Below are positions 35,038 to 49,837 of a stretch of DNA of 64,000 bases, piece by piece. The translations under genes and the position numbers were made by a program. The stretch comes from Cochliopodium minus. Taxonomy: Eukaryota; Discosea; Himatismenida; Cochliopodiidae. The notes beneath the pieces were generated by a model. That model had not been told where the DNA came from, ran no database searches, and saw nothing but the letters and a program-made list of their open reading frames with translations. The stretch lies in assembly GCA_024220525.1 (NCBI GenBank), contig JAMYWO010000102.1:56949-120948 (forward strand), in the 5' to 3' direction. Numbering within the stretch: position 1 is the first letter of the stretch; every line of letters begins with the position of its first letter.

Positions 35038-38000
35038 TTAAAAAATGTTAATAAAAAACCTTTTTAAGACCTGGGTATGAAAAACAGGGTAGAGGGTGTG
35101 ATAAACATACAAGGCTTGATCAGGAGAAGGAAACTCCGCAAAGTACTGATTGGAGGAGCCAGATCTAAAGAGGATGGTGGTGTTCTGGATGCACATCAAA
35201 GACCAGTCGACGAGAGAGATGCACCAAGAAAGGACCAAGCTGGGTTTGCACTGGAAATACAAAAGAAAATCAGAAGTGAGAAAAATGAAGGAGTTGGATT
35301 GCTTGATGGGAGGATAGTGGAAGACGTAGTCTTGATTGCAATAAGATTTGTTAAAGTTGACTAAGAAGTCCTGTCCTATTGCACTCTCGCTGGAGTAGAT
35401 GGGGATGGGTTTGCCTTTGGAGAGGGCTCGAGGGTATCTGATTCTGTTTTTGAGGAGGTGGGGATGAGAATCGTTTTTGTTGAGTATTCCGCTCAACGTG
35501 GTGAAAATCCCCAACATCACGCTTTTGAGCACCTTGAACCATTGCTTGATCGCCATCGCCTGGATTTTCGAGAAAATGTAGCCGAAGAAGCCCGAGATGT
35601 CGCTGTTGACGTTTTGGAACTTGATGGGCGAGAAATTGAACTTGACGTTCTCCAACTTTGTCAGCTTGTTGATGTAGAACTCGGTCCATTCGAGCGACGT
35701 GTGTTTGAGAGACTGGACGTTCTTTTTCGTTGGGTGGTAGTTGAATCTCGCTTCGAATCTCTCCAAAACGAAATCTTTGATCACCAAATTGTTATTGGAT
35801 TGGGATTGATTGACGTAATTGATCTCCACAAGTTGTGAGGATGTTTTTTCTTGGATAAACTTTGCGATGGCGTCCAAACTGAACAGGATGTTTGTCAGAA
35901 AGGAAGTTTCAAATTGTAAATACATGTTGTTCAATGAGACTCTGAAGGTATCAAAGTATAAGAGGTTTTCGTACTTTAGATCTCTCTTTGCAATGAGGTG
36001 AAAGAAGGATCCGCTCGAGTCTTTAAGAGGAGAGTTCATGACGATCGGATATTTTTGATTGATTTGATTATCAATCTGGATTTCGGGGATTTCAATCTCC
36101 AATTCTTGAAACTTGCTCGATAAATCCAATTTGATACTCAAATCTTTGGTTCCGATCAAAGTCAATTCTTTGGGAGTGTTACTTGTGACAGAAAGGGAAA
36201 AAGAAGGAATGAAAAGGAGGATGGACAAAGTTGATTCATCTCTATCGTTTTTCTTTTCCTCTGTTTTGTGTGCATTAACGAAATCGAAACCTCCTTTGGT
36301 GTCTTTGACTTGGAGAAAGTGAAGGATTCTAGTTTGACCTTCGAGATAAGATTTAGGAAAGATTGGAATGTGCTTATCAACTCTGATAGTTTCGTGTTTC
36401 TTGTTTGTTTCGTCCAAATCATAGAGACGAGTGTTTCCTAGAATGACTACTTCCAAATGTTTGTTCTCCATTGAGGGGTTGCTCCAAGAGTAGGGTATTC
36501 TGCTTTGAGGGAGAACCATTTGTGGCAGAACTTTCATTCTGTATTGCTTGATGGTCATCTCATTTCCTGTTCCGTTGATGATCAAGTATCTCGGATTGTT
36601 TTCGAGATCTCTTTTCGAAACAATGATGGCAGTAGATACTTGATCTGTGGTCATTCTCACATCATGCGAAACTGATTGATTATTAGTTTCAGGCACAAGA
36701 ACCTCGATTGTATCTAACTCCTTTATTGGGAAATCAACAGAGAAAGTCTTTCCATTAAAACTGAGTTGAAGCTTTCTATCTTCAAAAACCATCTCCTTGT
36801 TCGAAAAATGCACAGGAGATTGAGATTCAGGTTCTATGGTGTAAATCTCTTCTGTTCTAAATTGTCTCCAATACATAGGTTTCTCGGTCTTGTTAACCAA
36901 GTAGACAGCATTGAAAATTTTGATGATTTTGGTCCTCCAAAAGATTCCAGTACCAAGTGAATAACTCAAAGTAAGATAGTAGCTACCTTTGCTTGGGTAC
37001 ATGGGAACTTCCATCTTTTCAATGATATCCAATTCATCCAAGCTGATCCCTTTGTTTAGCCAATTAGATCCTCCGATTTGGAGTGTAAGCTCATCCCCCA
37101 TGAACATAACTGTTTCATCTGTTGGTATATAATCTGAAACCCATCTATTTCCTTTCCCTTTTTGTTCTATCAATACCTTACTAACTTTATGATAAAAATC
37201 AATCTTTTGGCAAGGGAGAGTTTTATTTTTGCTATTCTCGCTTGCATCTCCAAAAAGCATCGGCATTTTGGTGAAGTTTTGAAGCCAAAATTTGGCACTC
37301 AAAGTTGTCTCAATCTTATAATCTACTTCACTAATAAAAATAATTTTTAAAAAAAAAAATGTTCTTCTCAAAAAAAAAGAAAAAAATATTTACACAATTT
37401 CGACATTAATAGTTACTGGTTGACCAGTTTTGTCTTGTGTTTTCATTTTGATGGTCTTTGGCTTCGGAGAAAGAGGTATCATTTCGCTCATGGAACAACC
37501 CTCTGGGATAATTGAAAAATCCAAGTTTCCGTCATAACAAGCCTGATAACTTGCACCACTCTCAACATTGACATTTGTTTCAAGAATTTTTGTGTCTTTA
37601 AAAATGGTGAGTTTGATAGGTGTGGGTAACAGATTTGTTATTTTGTGGATTGGCTTAACTTCAACAGTGTAGAAATAAGAATCAGAGTGTGGGATCTTTT
37701 TTGCTTTGATATCAACAGAATAAGCTTTGTTGGAGATTTCTCTGTTTTTATGAGAGGATAATAACTTTTCGTGATAAGTTACATCATAACTCTTTGGAGA
37801 AAATCCCTCACTCCAATTGTGAGTATTAGAATCTGAAGACAAAATCAGTTTAGATGTGGTATCCAAAAATGGAAGCATCATTGTTTCAAATGGAACTAAC
37901 TTTGTGATCCTTGATTTTTCTATGTTAGAAATCTCAATTGTTTCGTTGGGACACTTGTTCTTGATGGAAATATTTGAACTGATTGTCGCAAGTTTACACC

Positions 38001-41000
38001 CTTTTTCCCATTCTACTTTGTAGATGATAGGAATCTTAAGATCGGAAGGAGTTTTGAAGGTGACAGGTCTTGTGAACATCATTATCTTATCTATGGGAAG
38101 ATCTAGCAAATCAACTTGGTATTTATCAAAAAACTTGTTGATGGTAAGATTGATGATCTTGCTATAACGTGCATCAAGTGCAATCTTTGTGTTTGGAGCG
38201 ATTGACTTAGCGGAGGATTTATCTTCCCCACTGAGCCAATACATCATCTCGAGTTCAGTGTTGTTGAAAAACTGATAAGGAGAAGAAATTTCCTCTCTAG
38301 AAGTGATTATCTTATCTTTGTTGTCTGTTTTGTTGAAAATATCTTTCAAACTAATCATTGTATCAACCAAACATCTACTAAAATTGATGGTCAACTCATA
38401 AGTGGGAATAAGAGAAATCATCGTATTCAAATCACTTGTCTTATATATCTTTAGAATGAAAGGGCAGTGAGTTTCCTTTTTGAATCCATGATCTGTTTTT
38501 AATGGAAGCCCCCTCAAAACTGGCTCCCAAGCTTGCTCAATGTGATTAAAAAAGTCAACAGAACAAGTAAATCTTGCTTTTCCCAACATATAAGATCCCG
38601 CAGACAAACCGTTTCTGTTCAAATAGACACTTCCTTTGCTTTGATCGATTTCGTTCAAAGGTTTCAAGGTCAAGTTCAAAATCGGAGTAACAATGCTTCC
38701 TTCTTCTTTTACCATCAAACCACTGGCACCCTCATACTTTAACTCATATCCTTGACAATAATCAAATGAATTCACTTCATCCTCGTGTTCCTCTAAGGCC
38801 CTTTGTCTTTCGGGTTTCCATTCCAAAACATTGTTTACCACTGGCATCCAAACTTTGTAGAGTGAATACAAAATCAGAATGTCTTCTTGACTTATCGTGT
38901 AGTTTACGTAAGAAAGAGTCATATTTATTTTTGAGAGTTCTTTTTTTACATTAAACATCAAAACTTCAACAGTTTCTATTGGATTAACTATTAATTGTCT
39001 TTGTTGAGCAGATTCACCCATAGTTTGTTTCTTTAAAGAGAAATTTTCCATACTAACGAAAATACGAGTTGTTCCAAGGACAGTTGTCTCGTACTCCAAT
39101 AATAAAGAGCTGTCAACTACAATAGCCCTACTTTGAAGGGATTTAGGATCCTCAATGAATACGAATTCACAAGTAGGAACATTCAAGTTGAGATTCATCG
39201 AACCAAATTTGTATTCAATCTCCTTTTGCTCAATTCTCGCACTTCTCTTTGTGAGACTGAACAACAAATTGTCAATTTGCTCCATTACAAACAAGTAGCA
39301 TTGCCAAATGGGAGAAGTAACAAGATACATTTGTAATTTTCCAAAAAAGACATCAATTCTAGAATACATGGAATTGGAATCACTCGAAAAGAAAATTTTG
39401 ATTGCGTGATCATTATCTTCTTCAATGTTTTCATCAATATCTTCCAACTTTTCTCCTGCACAAATCTCAAAGAGTTTCTCTCTGAAAAGATTGCTTTGTT
39501 CATCAGATCGATTATCAGATACCAAAAGATTACCTATGTAAACAGTAGCCTCCATCTTTTTATCTTCCATGAGAACTTGGGTTTGGAAATTATTGAGAGT
39601 AATAAGCGCCAATGGGATATCACTCTCTTGCGTAGACATGTTGGAGATCGAGATCACAAAGTCAGAAATGTTCAAAGAGAAATCAATCCTATTAGGGCTC
39701 AATTCAATATCTTCAACGTTCTTCTTTTCTTCAGACATGAGTGATTCGATTTGCTTTTTTAGAGCAATTTTCCTTTGTTTTTCACACTCTCCTGTAAGAA
39801 ATAAAAGGGTATTTTTCTCTCCGATTTGCTTTGTTTCTGCGAGATTTCCACTGATGATACCAAAAAGTAGTTTGAACTGGCTTTGCGAAAGCGACATCTT
39901 TACTCCACCCAAAATGGTGATGCTAATTCCGTATTTGGGAAATAGGTTATCAGGATTATGGAAAGGTGAATTGAATTCTATCAATCCCTTTGTTTTTTGA
40001 ATGATGTTTTGTATCTTGTCAACTTCCTCAATCGTTCCAGAACTGAGTTGCATATCCTTAAACAAAACTTTGACGGAATGCAACAAAGCGCCTTCCTGTT
40101 CAACATCCAAAATCTTGACTTCAGTGTCTCCCAAACCTGCATAGAGTACTTTATTTGAATTAGAATGCTTAGGTATGACGACCATGGGTGAATCAATTCT
40201 CAAATTAACTTTCATTCTATCTTTTTCTTGTAATCTGTTGATCACCGAGTCTGCAGACTTTGCAAAAAAATTCTTCATCTCTTGAAATTCGTCAAAGTAT
40301 GAAAGTAGCTGCTCTACAAAAATGTTCAAAAACACAACTTTTACGGTACTCAATTTTAGATCTATTCCCAAAGTATGTCCAGAAAATGACTCGAGATTTT
40401 TATTGTATGTGTTGATCACATAAGAAACTGAGCTTTCTCCCAAAGTAGTAAAGAACTCTTTGTGTGGCCCTTTTGTCACCAAATGAAAGACTGTTAAACT
40501 ACCAAACATTCCTTTCATCTCTACTTGGGAAAAATTGTCAAGAGAAAGCAAAGAAGAAGAGTTTCCAAGTTTTAATTGAAAGAGTTTTGTTCCTTCATTG
40601 TTGAGAGTGACATCTAACGCACCAAGCTTGCAATTTAGCTTTAAAAGAATCGATCTTTGCTTTTTTTCTACTTTCTCGATAACTATTATTCCTTTCGTTT
40701 CTTGTTTTTCGGAGATAACGTTCTTTTTGCTAAACTCGTTCTGTATTTGGGTCAAATAAATGAGGGTTGCTCTATTGACAATGATGTTAAGATCACCTGT
40801 TTCAACGTTTACACTTGCAAGGGTTTCCCTGTTTTCTTTTTTGGAAAAAGTTTCTACAGCTATTAACACTGCTTGATCAGAATCATTTTTTAGCCTTACA
40901 ATGTCCTTAAATTCATCTCCCCATTTCTGATAAGAATCGGTGATCTTGAAGGCTTTTAAACTCATTTTAAGCTTTTCTCCTGAAGAATTGGCTCTTAGTT

Positions 41001-43709
41001 CCAAGTCAAAATTGTCGAATCCTACCTGCATCAAATCAACTTCCTCATTGGTGTACATGTTAATTTTGATGGAAGGAATTTTCATCTGGAAAAAGATTTG
41101 ATTAGATCCATAATCCACTGCCTTCTCTGTGATTGGTTGAACATATTCCCTTTTATGAGAAGATGGGTTTTTGGGATTAATTTGCTTGATAGAATTTTCA
41201 ATGGTTTTGAATAGCTTCTTTATTCTAGGAGCAGAAAGGTAGAGTTGAATAGGTGTAATTAACTCTAGAGAAATATTATAATTTTTTTCTTGTGCTTCTT
41301 TGAAATTTACAATAAAGTCCACATTGTCTAAAAGCTTTGTGCTAGAGGAAGTATCCTTCAAGGAATCAACCAATAATGCTTTGATATTCAAAACTTTGAG
41401 TTTGAACTGTTCAATAGAAGATGACTCATCAGTAAAAAACTGTAGAGAACCCAAGTCAAAAATGAAGACAGAACTGTTTTCGTCAAGAGTTTCTGAAATT
41501 ATTATCTTGGGAGCATCTGCCATTATGTTGATGTCCAACTTTTTTCTTTGTGCAGTGATTAGTTTTGTCTGAGCATCTTCCTGTATTTCCTTCAACGAGC
41601 TTGCAGCGGAAGAAGAAAGTCTTTCAAATAGGGTGAATTCTGGCACACTAAAAAAATGCACTATTTTATTTTAAACAAAATGTTATCTTTTAGAAATTTT
41701 CGTTTACTCAATCTTTCTGCCAAAGGAGGAGAAAATCGAACTTCTATGGGTCTGTCATTTGATAATTAAATCAAAAAAAAATTATAAAAAAAAGGGGGCT
41801 TCTTTTACCTAAACTCTCCTTTAACTTGTATGTCCACGTTCTTATCGAGAGGGTTGACATGAAATTCAAAATTGAGCAATTCTTTTTCCCTTCTTAGTGG
41901 AGATACGAGATAAAACGGCCTCTCTTTGATGGAATAGTAATCAACCAAAGCGGTACTCTTAAGAGATGCCAACACTGACATGGAGTTGTCTCTCACACTG
42001 CTGTGGATGTTGAAGTTTTCAAACTCCAAGTTAAGTAGGTCGATGATCTGATCGTTCTTTACTCGATTCTTTAAACCCAATCTAAATGATTTTATCTGGA
42101 AATCAATTTGCATTTTGACATAATCAGCAGGGTACTTGAATGATTCTTCTTTTTCATTAACATCAAAAGATGAATACAACTCTCTCATTACTTGAGGAGT
42201 GAGTTCAATGTCACCAAACTTTAATTCGGAAGAACCCCAAACCCAAGACATCATGAAAGAATTTGATTTTTTGGCTTCTTCTAACCTCTTTTTCTCTTTC
42301 CAATATAAACTGTCTCCTAACTCTCTGAAAAGAGCGATTGTTTCATAAGAAAGTTTCATCTCTATCTTATCAAACTCATTTTGGTTCTTCCTATCAAAAT
42401 TATCAGACTTTTTCTCGTACCAATATTGAATGTATTTTCTTTTGTAAGAAACCCACTCCCTTATCCAATTCCAATTCCAAGTCTTCTTCTCCTCTTGCAT
42501 GTCATGTTTCACACAATTTACCACGTATTTCCACCAATCTTTATAATTCTTTTTTTGTCCTTCTTGTTTTGGCCTATATTTTTGATACTAAAGTTTCAAC
42601 ATTAGAAAAATGAATAATTTAATCTTTTTTTAATAAAAAATATTACCTTGTAGTTTATGAGATCTAAACTGTATGTTTCAATCGACATTAAAATGTTTCT
42701 AAGCTGTCTTTCATCAAGGAATACTCCGATGGTCTCGAAAATAAAACTGAAAGAGATCTTGGGAATCTTCAGATTGGTCTTATCTTTGTTCATTTTGATC
42801 TTTAAAATAGCACTAACTGGATCCAAAAGAAACTGATGATCTTTGTTTTCTCCGAAAACGGGGATCTAATTTTGTTAGAAAATAAAATGTAATTCAATTT
42901 ATTAAATAGTATCTATTAATAAAGGATTTTGTTGCCTTTGATCTCATCGCACTTGAGAAACTTGGAAGATCATCATATTGGATTGGTTTATCGTCTGAAT
43001 CAAGATAAATCGATAAATTCTTCAAATTTGCTAATTTATTGAGCAAATTTTTATTGGTTATAAATTCATTGACCCAATTTTCATTGGTTGACATTATTAT
43101 TAATTCATCCAATGTGATTCCAAGTGAATAGAAATTATTTATATTCGAGATATTATCTTGATATCTGATATGAACTCCATTTATTTTGATTTGGATATTA
43201 TTGATCACTTTTTCAACTATTCCGCTCGAAAAATATTCAGTCCATGTTTGTTTTTTGTTTTGTTCATCTGGCTTTCCTTTGATCATCTCAAGAAATTGCA
43301 GTCGTTTTTGTTTCGCTTTTTGTGCATTTTCCTCATTTTCTTCCATATTCTTCAATTTTTTTGGTTCCACAAGAATGAAGAGATTTGAAATTTCAATTAT
43401 TGATGATTGAGAACCAAGATTCTTCCATGGCACTTTCATCTTTAATCTATATTTTGAGATTGATAAATTTGAACAAAATTTAAATATAAAATGGATCTTA
43501 ATTTTGATTTACCCATCCAACGATCCCTTTATCAAATTTATTGGCAATATATTGTATATTTCATCATTTATAATTTGGGTATTCAATTCAAGATTCTTTA
43601 ACTGAATAATTCCATTGTTCAATGATAATTTTAAATTCTTCTTTTCCAATCCCAAGATATATTTTCCAAGGTATTGGGATAGAAAAGAACTCGCAAAATC
43701 TTCCAACAT
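35038..43709 (-). CDS. VPS13: VPS13-type bridge-like lipid transfer protein
   Basis: Giant hydrophobic-groove protein that moves bulk lipid between organelles at membrane contact sites. Exons are 43513-43709, 42936-43446, 42647-42865, 41809-42587, 41708-41751, 37394-41660 and 35060-37330. The N-terminal chorein domain reads MLEDFASSFLSQYLGKYILG, then GLKMKVPWKNLG. YQKYRPKQEGQKKNYKDWWK is the conserved RP-WW element near residue 310. Long repeating beta-groove segments follow. The end holds VAB-like repeats and the PH-like region (RYPRALSKGKPIPIYSSESA, FLTSDFLLYFQCKP). Ending at the TAA at 35038 gives 2,769 residues; splicing from 35059 into the MIR exons gives 2,977. One intron (42866-42935) has a GC-AG border. 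Family members are about 3,000 residues, so the gene looks complete. Confidence 0.92.
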
Positions 43710-43945
43710 CTTTGATTAAATAAATATAAATTCGATTTTTTTAATATCAAAAGAAAGCATTTAATTTGTTTGAAAATTGTTCTTTAAGTGGTCAGTGAAG
43801 CTTACAATTCGACTAATTATTCAGAGATTTGAAAAAAATTGAAGAAAAATAACTTATTAATAAAATTTTCTCAAAATCTTATTTTCTGAGATAAATAATG
43901 ATAATTAAAAAAAAATAGCAGGTTGATTTGGCATCAATAAAATAG
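43710..43945. promoter_or_regulatory. Divergent intergenic region, VPS13 / helicase
   Basis: 236 bp between two ATGs facing away from each other. AT-rich; no recognised elements. Confidence 0.35.
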
Positions 43946-46189
<2,244 letters not shown>

Positions 46190-46608
46190 AAAGTTTATTT
46201 TAATTAAAAATAATTTATTATAAATAATTTATTATAAATAATCTCTATTTGATCATAATTCAAAAGAAAGATCACAAAAAGGGTGTTGAAATTCAGTTTT
46301 TGTACCCACCAAGAATATAAAAATATAAAAATAAGAATATCAATAATTTTCAAATAATAAAGAATTAAATTAAATTAAATTAAATTAAATCAATAAAAAA
46401 TTAATAAAAGGTTTTTGATAAAATCTCAAAGATAATCTCAATGATAGGATTTGTGATATTTTTGAAGATCATTTTATTTTCCGACTGCGATATTTATGTC
46501 CAATTGGTAACGTTAAAGTTTTCAAAATTGAATATAAAAACACACTTTATTTTGAAAAAAATTAAAAATAAAATCAAAAAATTAATTTTGGTAACAGTCA
46601 TTGTGGAA
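46190..46608. other. Intergenic between convergent genes
   Basis: About 420 bp between the stops of the helicase and the E2-like gene. It holds AT-rich DNA with a short (TAAAT)n run near 46365-46392, and nothing coding is seen. Confidence 0.6.
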
Positions 46609-48315
46609 TTATTTGACATCATCAAACAAAGAATAATCGTCAAGATTAGGTACGGTCCATTGGTGACCCTTGGCAGTATGTTTAAAGCTGTCAATAGCCT
46701 TTTTCAAGGGATAAGGTTTGTTATGATTGACAAGATCTATTCTACAATTCCCATCAATCTGTATTTAAATAAATAAAACGAAAATTTTAGAGGTAAAACA
46801 ATTAAAATTACCAAACAAGATCTAATTTGTATCATCACTGACTCAAGAGAGTTGGAAGGAAGCCAACCAGATAAAGTCAAAAGATCAATGCTAGGGATAT
46901 AAGCAAGAAAAAAAAAATCAATAATTAAATAAATAATGAATGAAAAATTACCAAATGGAACCATGAAGGGTAACTAATTCAAAAATTTTTTAATTATTTT
47001 TTTTTTATTTTTTATTTCTTTATTTTTTAAAATTTGTTTTTTTACCATGTCCAGTCGATTGCAAAAATCGAGGGGAAATGAGACGAATGAAGGGAGGAGA
47101 ATGGGGATAAGTGGAAGAGAAATAACACTCGAATTTCAAAGAATCAACCACCTCCTTCCCTACTGTGTTTTGAAGATTAACAAAATCCTTGAGAAGATCA
47201 GAGTCTTCTGGTGGCAGCATCTTTACTTCCCATTTGTACAGGTTTTTTGTTGGTTTTGCCTTTTGGTAAAAAATTATTTGGTTTTTGTTGTTTTTGATTT
47301 TTGATTTTTTGATTTTTTATTTGATTTTGTTTTTTTTTATTTATTTTTATTGTTTATTTTTTATTTTTATTTTTATTTTTTTTTATTTATTTTTATTTTT
47401 ATTTTTTATTTTTGTTTTTTGATTTTTGATTTTTGATTATTGATTTTGATTTTTTACTTCAAACCCATCTATTTCCATTTTCCTGTCTTTAACTTCTCCC
47501 CAATCAGCTAGTAATTTGGTTTAAAAAAAATCAAAAAAAAATCTTTTTTAAAAAATAAATATTTATTTTATACACAAAATTCTTTTGGTGGCGGAAATGG
47601 TGGAGATATTGGGAAGCTCACCTACTTGTAATTTCTCCATTGTATTCTTGTTCTCGATGACTTGATTGTAGGTGTCGATGGAAATCTCATTGGACTCACC
47701 CGTAGAAGATTCGTCTTCTCCATCAAAAAAATCGTTGCTGGATCTCTCCTTTAAAAAAATAAAAAAAAAAAAAAAAATTAAAAAATTAAATTAAAATTAA
47801 AATTAAAGTTAAAATTAAAATGAATTTTTATGTGTAAAATTTTTTTGTATAACTTTTTTTTAACTGTTCTAAAATTCTTGAACAATTTATGCATTTTTAT
47901 TTTAAAATTTTTTTGTTTCAAATTTTTTATTTTATTTTATTTTTACGTCAGATTCTTCAGTGCCGAGGCTGTCCTGGGAATCTTCGTGAGAAAGAAAGTT
48001 CTGGTAAGAAGTGGAAGCATAAAGCAAAATCTCCTTCAAAGAAACATCAATGCCCCGCACCTTCTTCTGCTTAAGATACTTATTCAGCGAATCGATATAT
48101 TCTTTAAATTTCTTTGAAATTTCTTTCGTTGAAAACTCGAAATTTTCGTTTTCTTGCAATTTTCTGTCCACTTCGAAATCTTCGGGGAAGGTAAGGTAGA
48201 AGCAGTATCTGTTGTCTAAGATTAATGTTGCTTTTCCATCTTCTACTTCGTCTATCTCTATTTCTATTCCCACTTCCCTTTCTTTCATTATCTTTTTTAT
48301 TTCTTTTTCTATCAT
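46609..48315 (-). CDS. UBE2Q-like ubiquitin-conjugating enzyme
   Basis: E2 enzyme that accepts ubiquitin on a cysteine and passes it to substrates with an E3. Seven exons (47947-48315, 47574-47748, 47458-47507, 47046-47259, 46952-46973, 46812-46890, 46609-46758) encode 352 residues. The N-terminal ~125 residues are RWD-like, then an acidic linker (DGEDESSTGESNE). The UBC core begins ISATKRILSDWGEV and contains NLYKWEVKMLPPEDS, FSSTYPHSPPFIRLISPRFL, and the active-site block HVTLHGSICIDLLTLSGWLP with its Cys split across the 46952/46890 splice. NSLESVMIQIRSCL follows, as in UBE2Q. It lacks the HPN motif of classical E2s, as UBE2Q members do. Exon 5 is only 22 nt. Confidence 0.88.
47280..47455. 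repeat. T-rich low-complexity intron
   Basis: TTTTTATT and TTTTTGAT units fill the E2 intron 47260-47457. No coding signal. Confidence 0.8.
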
Positions 48316-48638
48316 CTTTTTAGAAAATTATTTAATTTCAATTATTATATAATTTATAAAATCAAAATTTATATATTTTTGGTACTGTTATAATGAATTA
48401 AAGGATGTGCATAAGTATTCATCCAATAGGAGTGAATATCTTCTTTCCATCAAAATTAATTCTCCAATTTAAGGATATAGAAATGAAAAAATAATACTTT
48501 CTGTTTGTTTGGGATGAAATGGTATAATCTTTAAAATAAATATATTTACAATTTTTTTTTAATTTATTTTAATTCTTCAAAATATAAAAAATTGTATCTT
48601 CTTGCTCAGATAAACATCAATCTCCCTTAAGAATTGAA
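48316..48638. promoter_or_regulatory. Divergent intergenic region, E2 / DUF2877
   Basis: 323 bp between opposite ATGs. AT-rich, no recognised motif. Confidence 0.35.
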
Positions 48639-49747
48639 ATGAAGAAGAATTTGCTTGTAACTAAGAAATATTCAAAAAATATATTAACTTTATTGGGTGT
48701 TTCAAATAATAACATCAATATGGTGGTGCATAGCATATTCAACAATTCATTCAACTTTCATAATAAAATAGATAACAATAATCTATGGGATGATTTCTAT
48801 TACAAAAATTTGATCAATGTGAATGTGGCCACAGGTCTATCACCAAATGGAATATTGGTTGATAAGGCTCATTTTGGAAATCTAGAGTTGAAACAAGGGA
48901 TGAAAGTGAAAGTGATAGGACAAAGAGAAGAGGAGAGGTATATTGATCACGATGAGAGAGTAGTGATAAGACTGGATGGTGAAATATGGGATCCTGAATT
49001 GATCTCGATCAAGAAAATCCAAGAGAAGGCTTATTTGAGGGAGAGATTGAGATTATTCGTAGAAATAGCAAAAGAGATAGTGGATAAGAAGGATCCTGGA
49101 TTCGGCTTTTTGTTTAGTAGGATAGAATTTAACAAGGATAATGTAATTGGTGTGAATAATCGAGAGATGCCTTCTTTCGGAAGAAAATTGGTTGAATTCA
49201 TAGATCTTACCCTCAATACTCCCCAAATCAAAGATGTAATCGATTTCGATTCAAGAATAAAGGAATTGGTTGGATATGGGATAGGTTTGACTCCTTCTGG
49301 TGATGATTTCATAGTGGGATACTTTTCTGCCTTGAAGAAAATGAATAATCTTTCGTAAGTAAATTTAATTATAATTTGGATCAGCTTGAATATTCGTTTC
49401 ATATTAATGGAATTGATCAAATTGCATGTTATTTCATTTAACAAATTTTTCAACGAAATGATTGATATAGAGATCCTTTAAATCAAGATTACTTTCGTGA
49501 TCTGGTATCTTGGATTGTATCTAATGAACAAACGACTTGGATATCTCAATCTTTCTATCTTTCATCGGCTAAATCACAATACAGTGAGAGGATACACATT
49601 TTGTTGAATGTCATCTTGAACAAAGACATAAAGAAAAAGGAAATTGAGAGCAATTTGAGATGGGTATTCGATTTCGGATCATCATCTGGTGTAGATATGT
49701 TTTTGGGAGTGATCTTTGGATTAAATCAAGCATTAAATTCAAATTAA
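48639..49747 (+). CDS. DUF2877 protein (AllH/YlbF-like)
   Basis: Two exons (48639-49354, 49471-49747) encode 330 residues. The signature GYGIGLTPSGDDFIVGYFSA is the DUF2877 hallmark (GxGxGLTPsGDDflxG). The region before it, NVATGLSPNGILVDK, fits the family's N-terminal barrel, and FDFGSSSGVDMFLG the C-terminus. In bacteria DUF2877 is the AllH/YlbF protein, described as a subunit of oxamic transcarbamylase (AllFGH) in anaerobic allantoin use. AllF and AllG partners are not seen nearby, so the eukaryotic role is unknown. The family is mainly prokaryotic, which makes transfer likely; the intron and local codon use show it is settled in the host genome. Confidence 0.82.
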
Positions 49748-49837
49748 ATAAAAAATTATTAAAAATTATTTTAATTGATGCTAAATGATTCTAAAAAAAA
49801 AATATTTAAATAGAATAAAAAAGGTTTGTTTTTTTTT

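Noticed and set aside
46441-46776. Plus-strand open frame of 111 residues
   Set aside because: It is antisense to the last exon of the UBE2Q-like gene, which has conserved sequence and matching splice sites.
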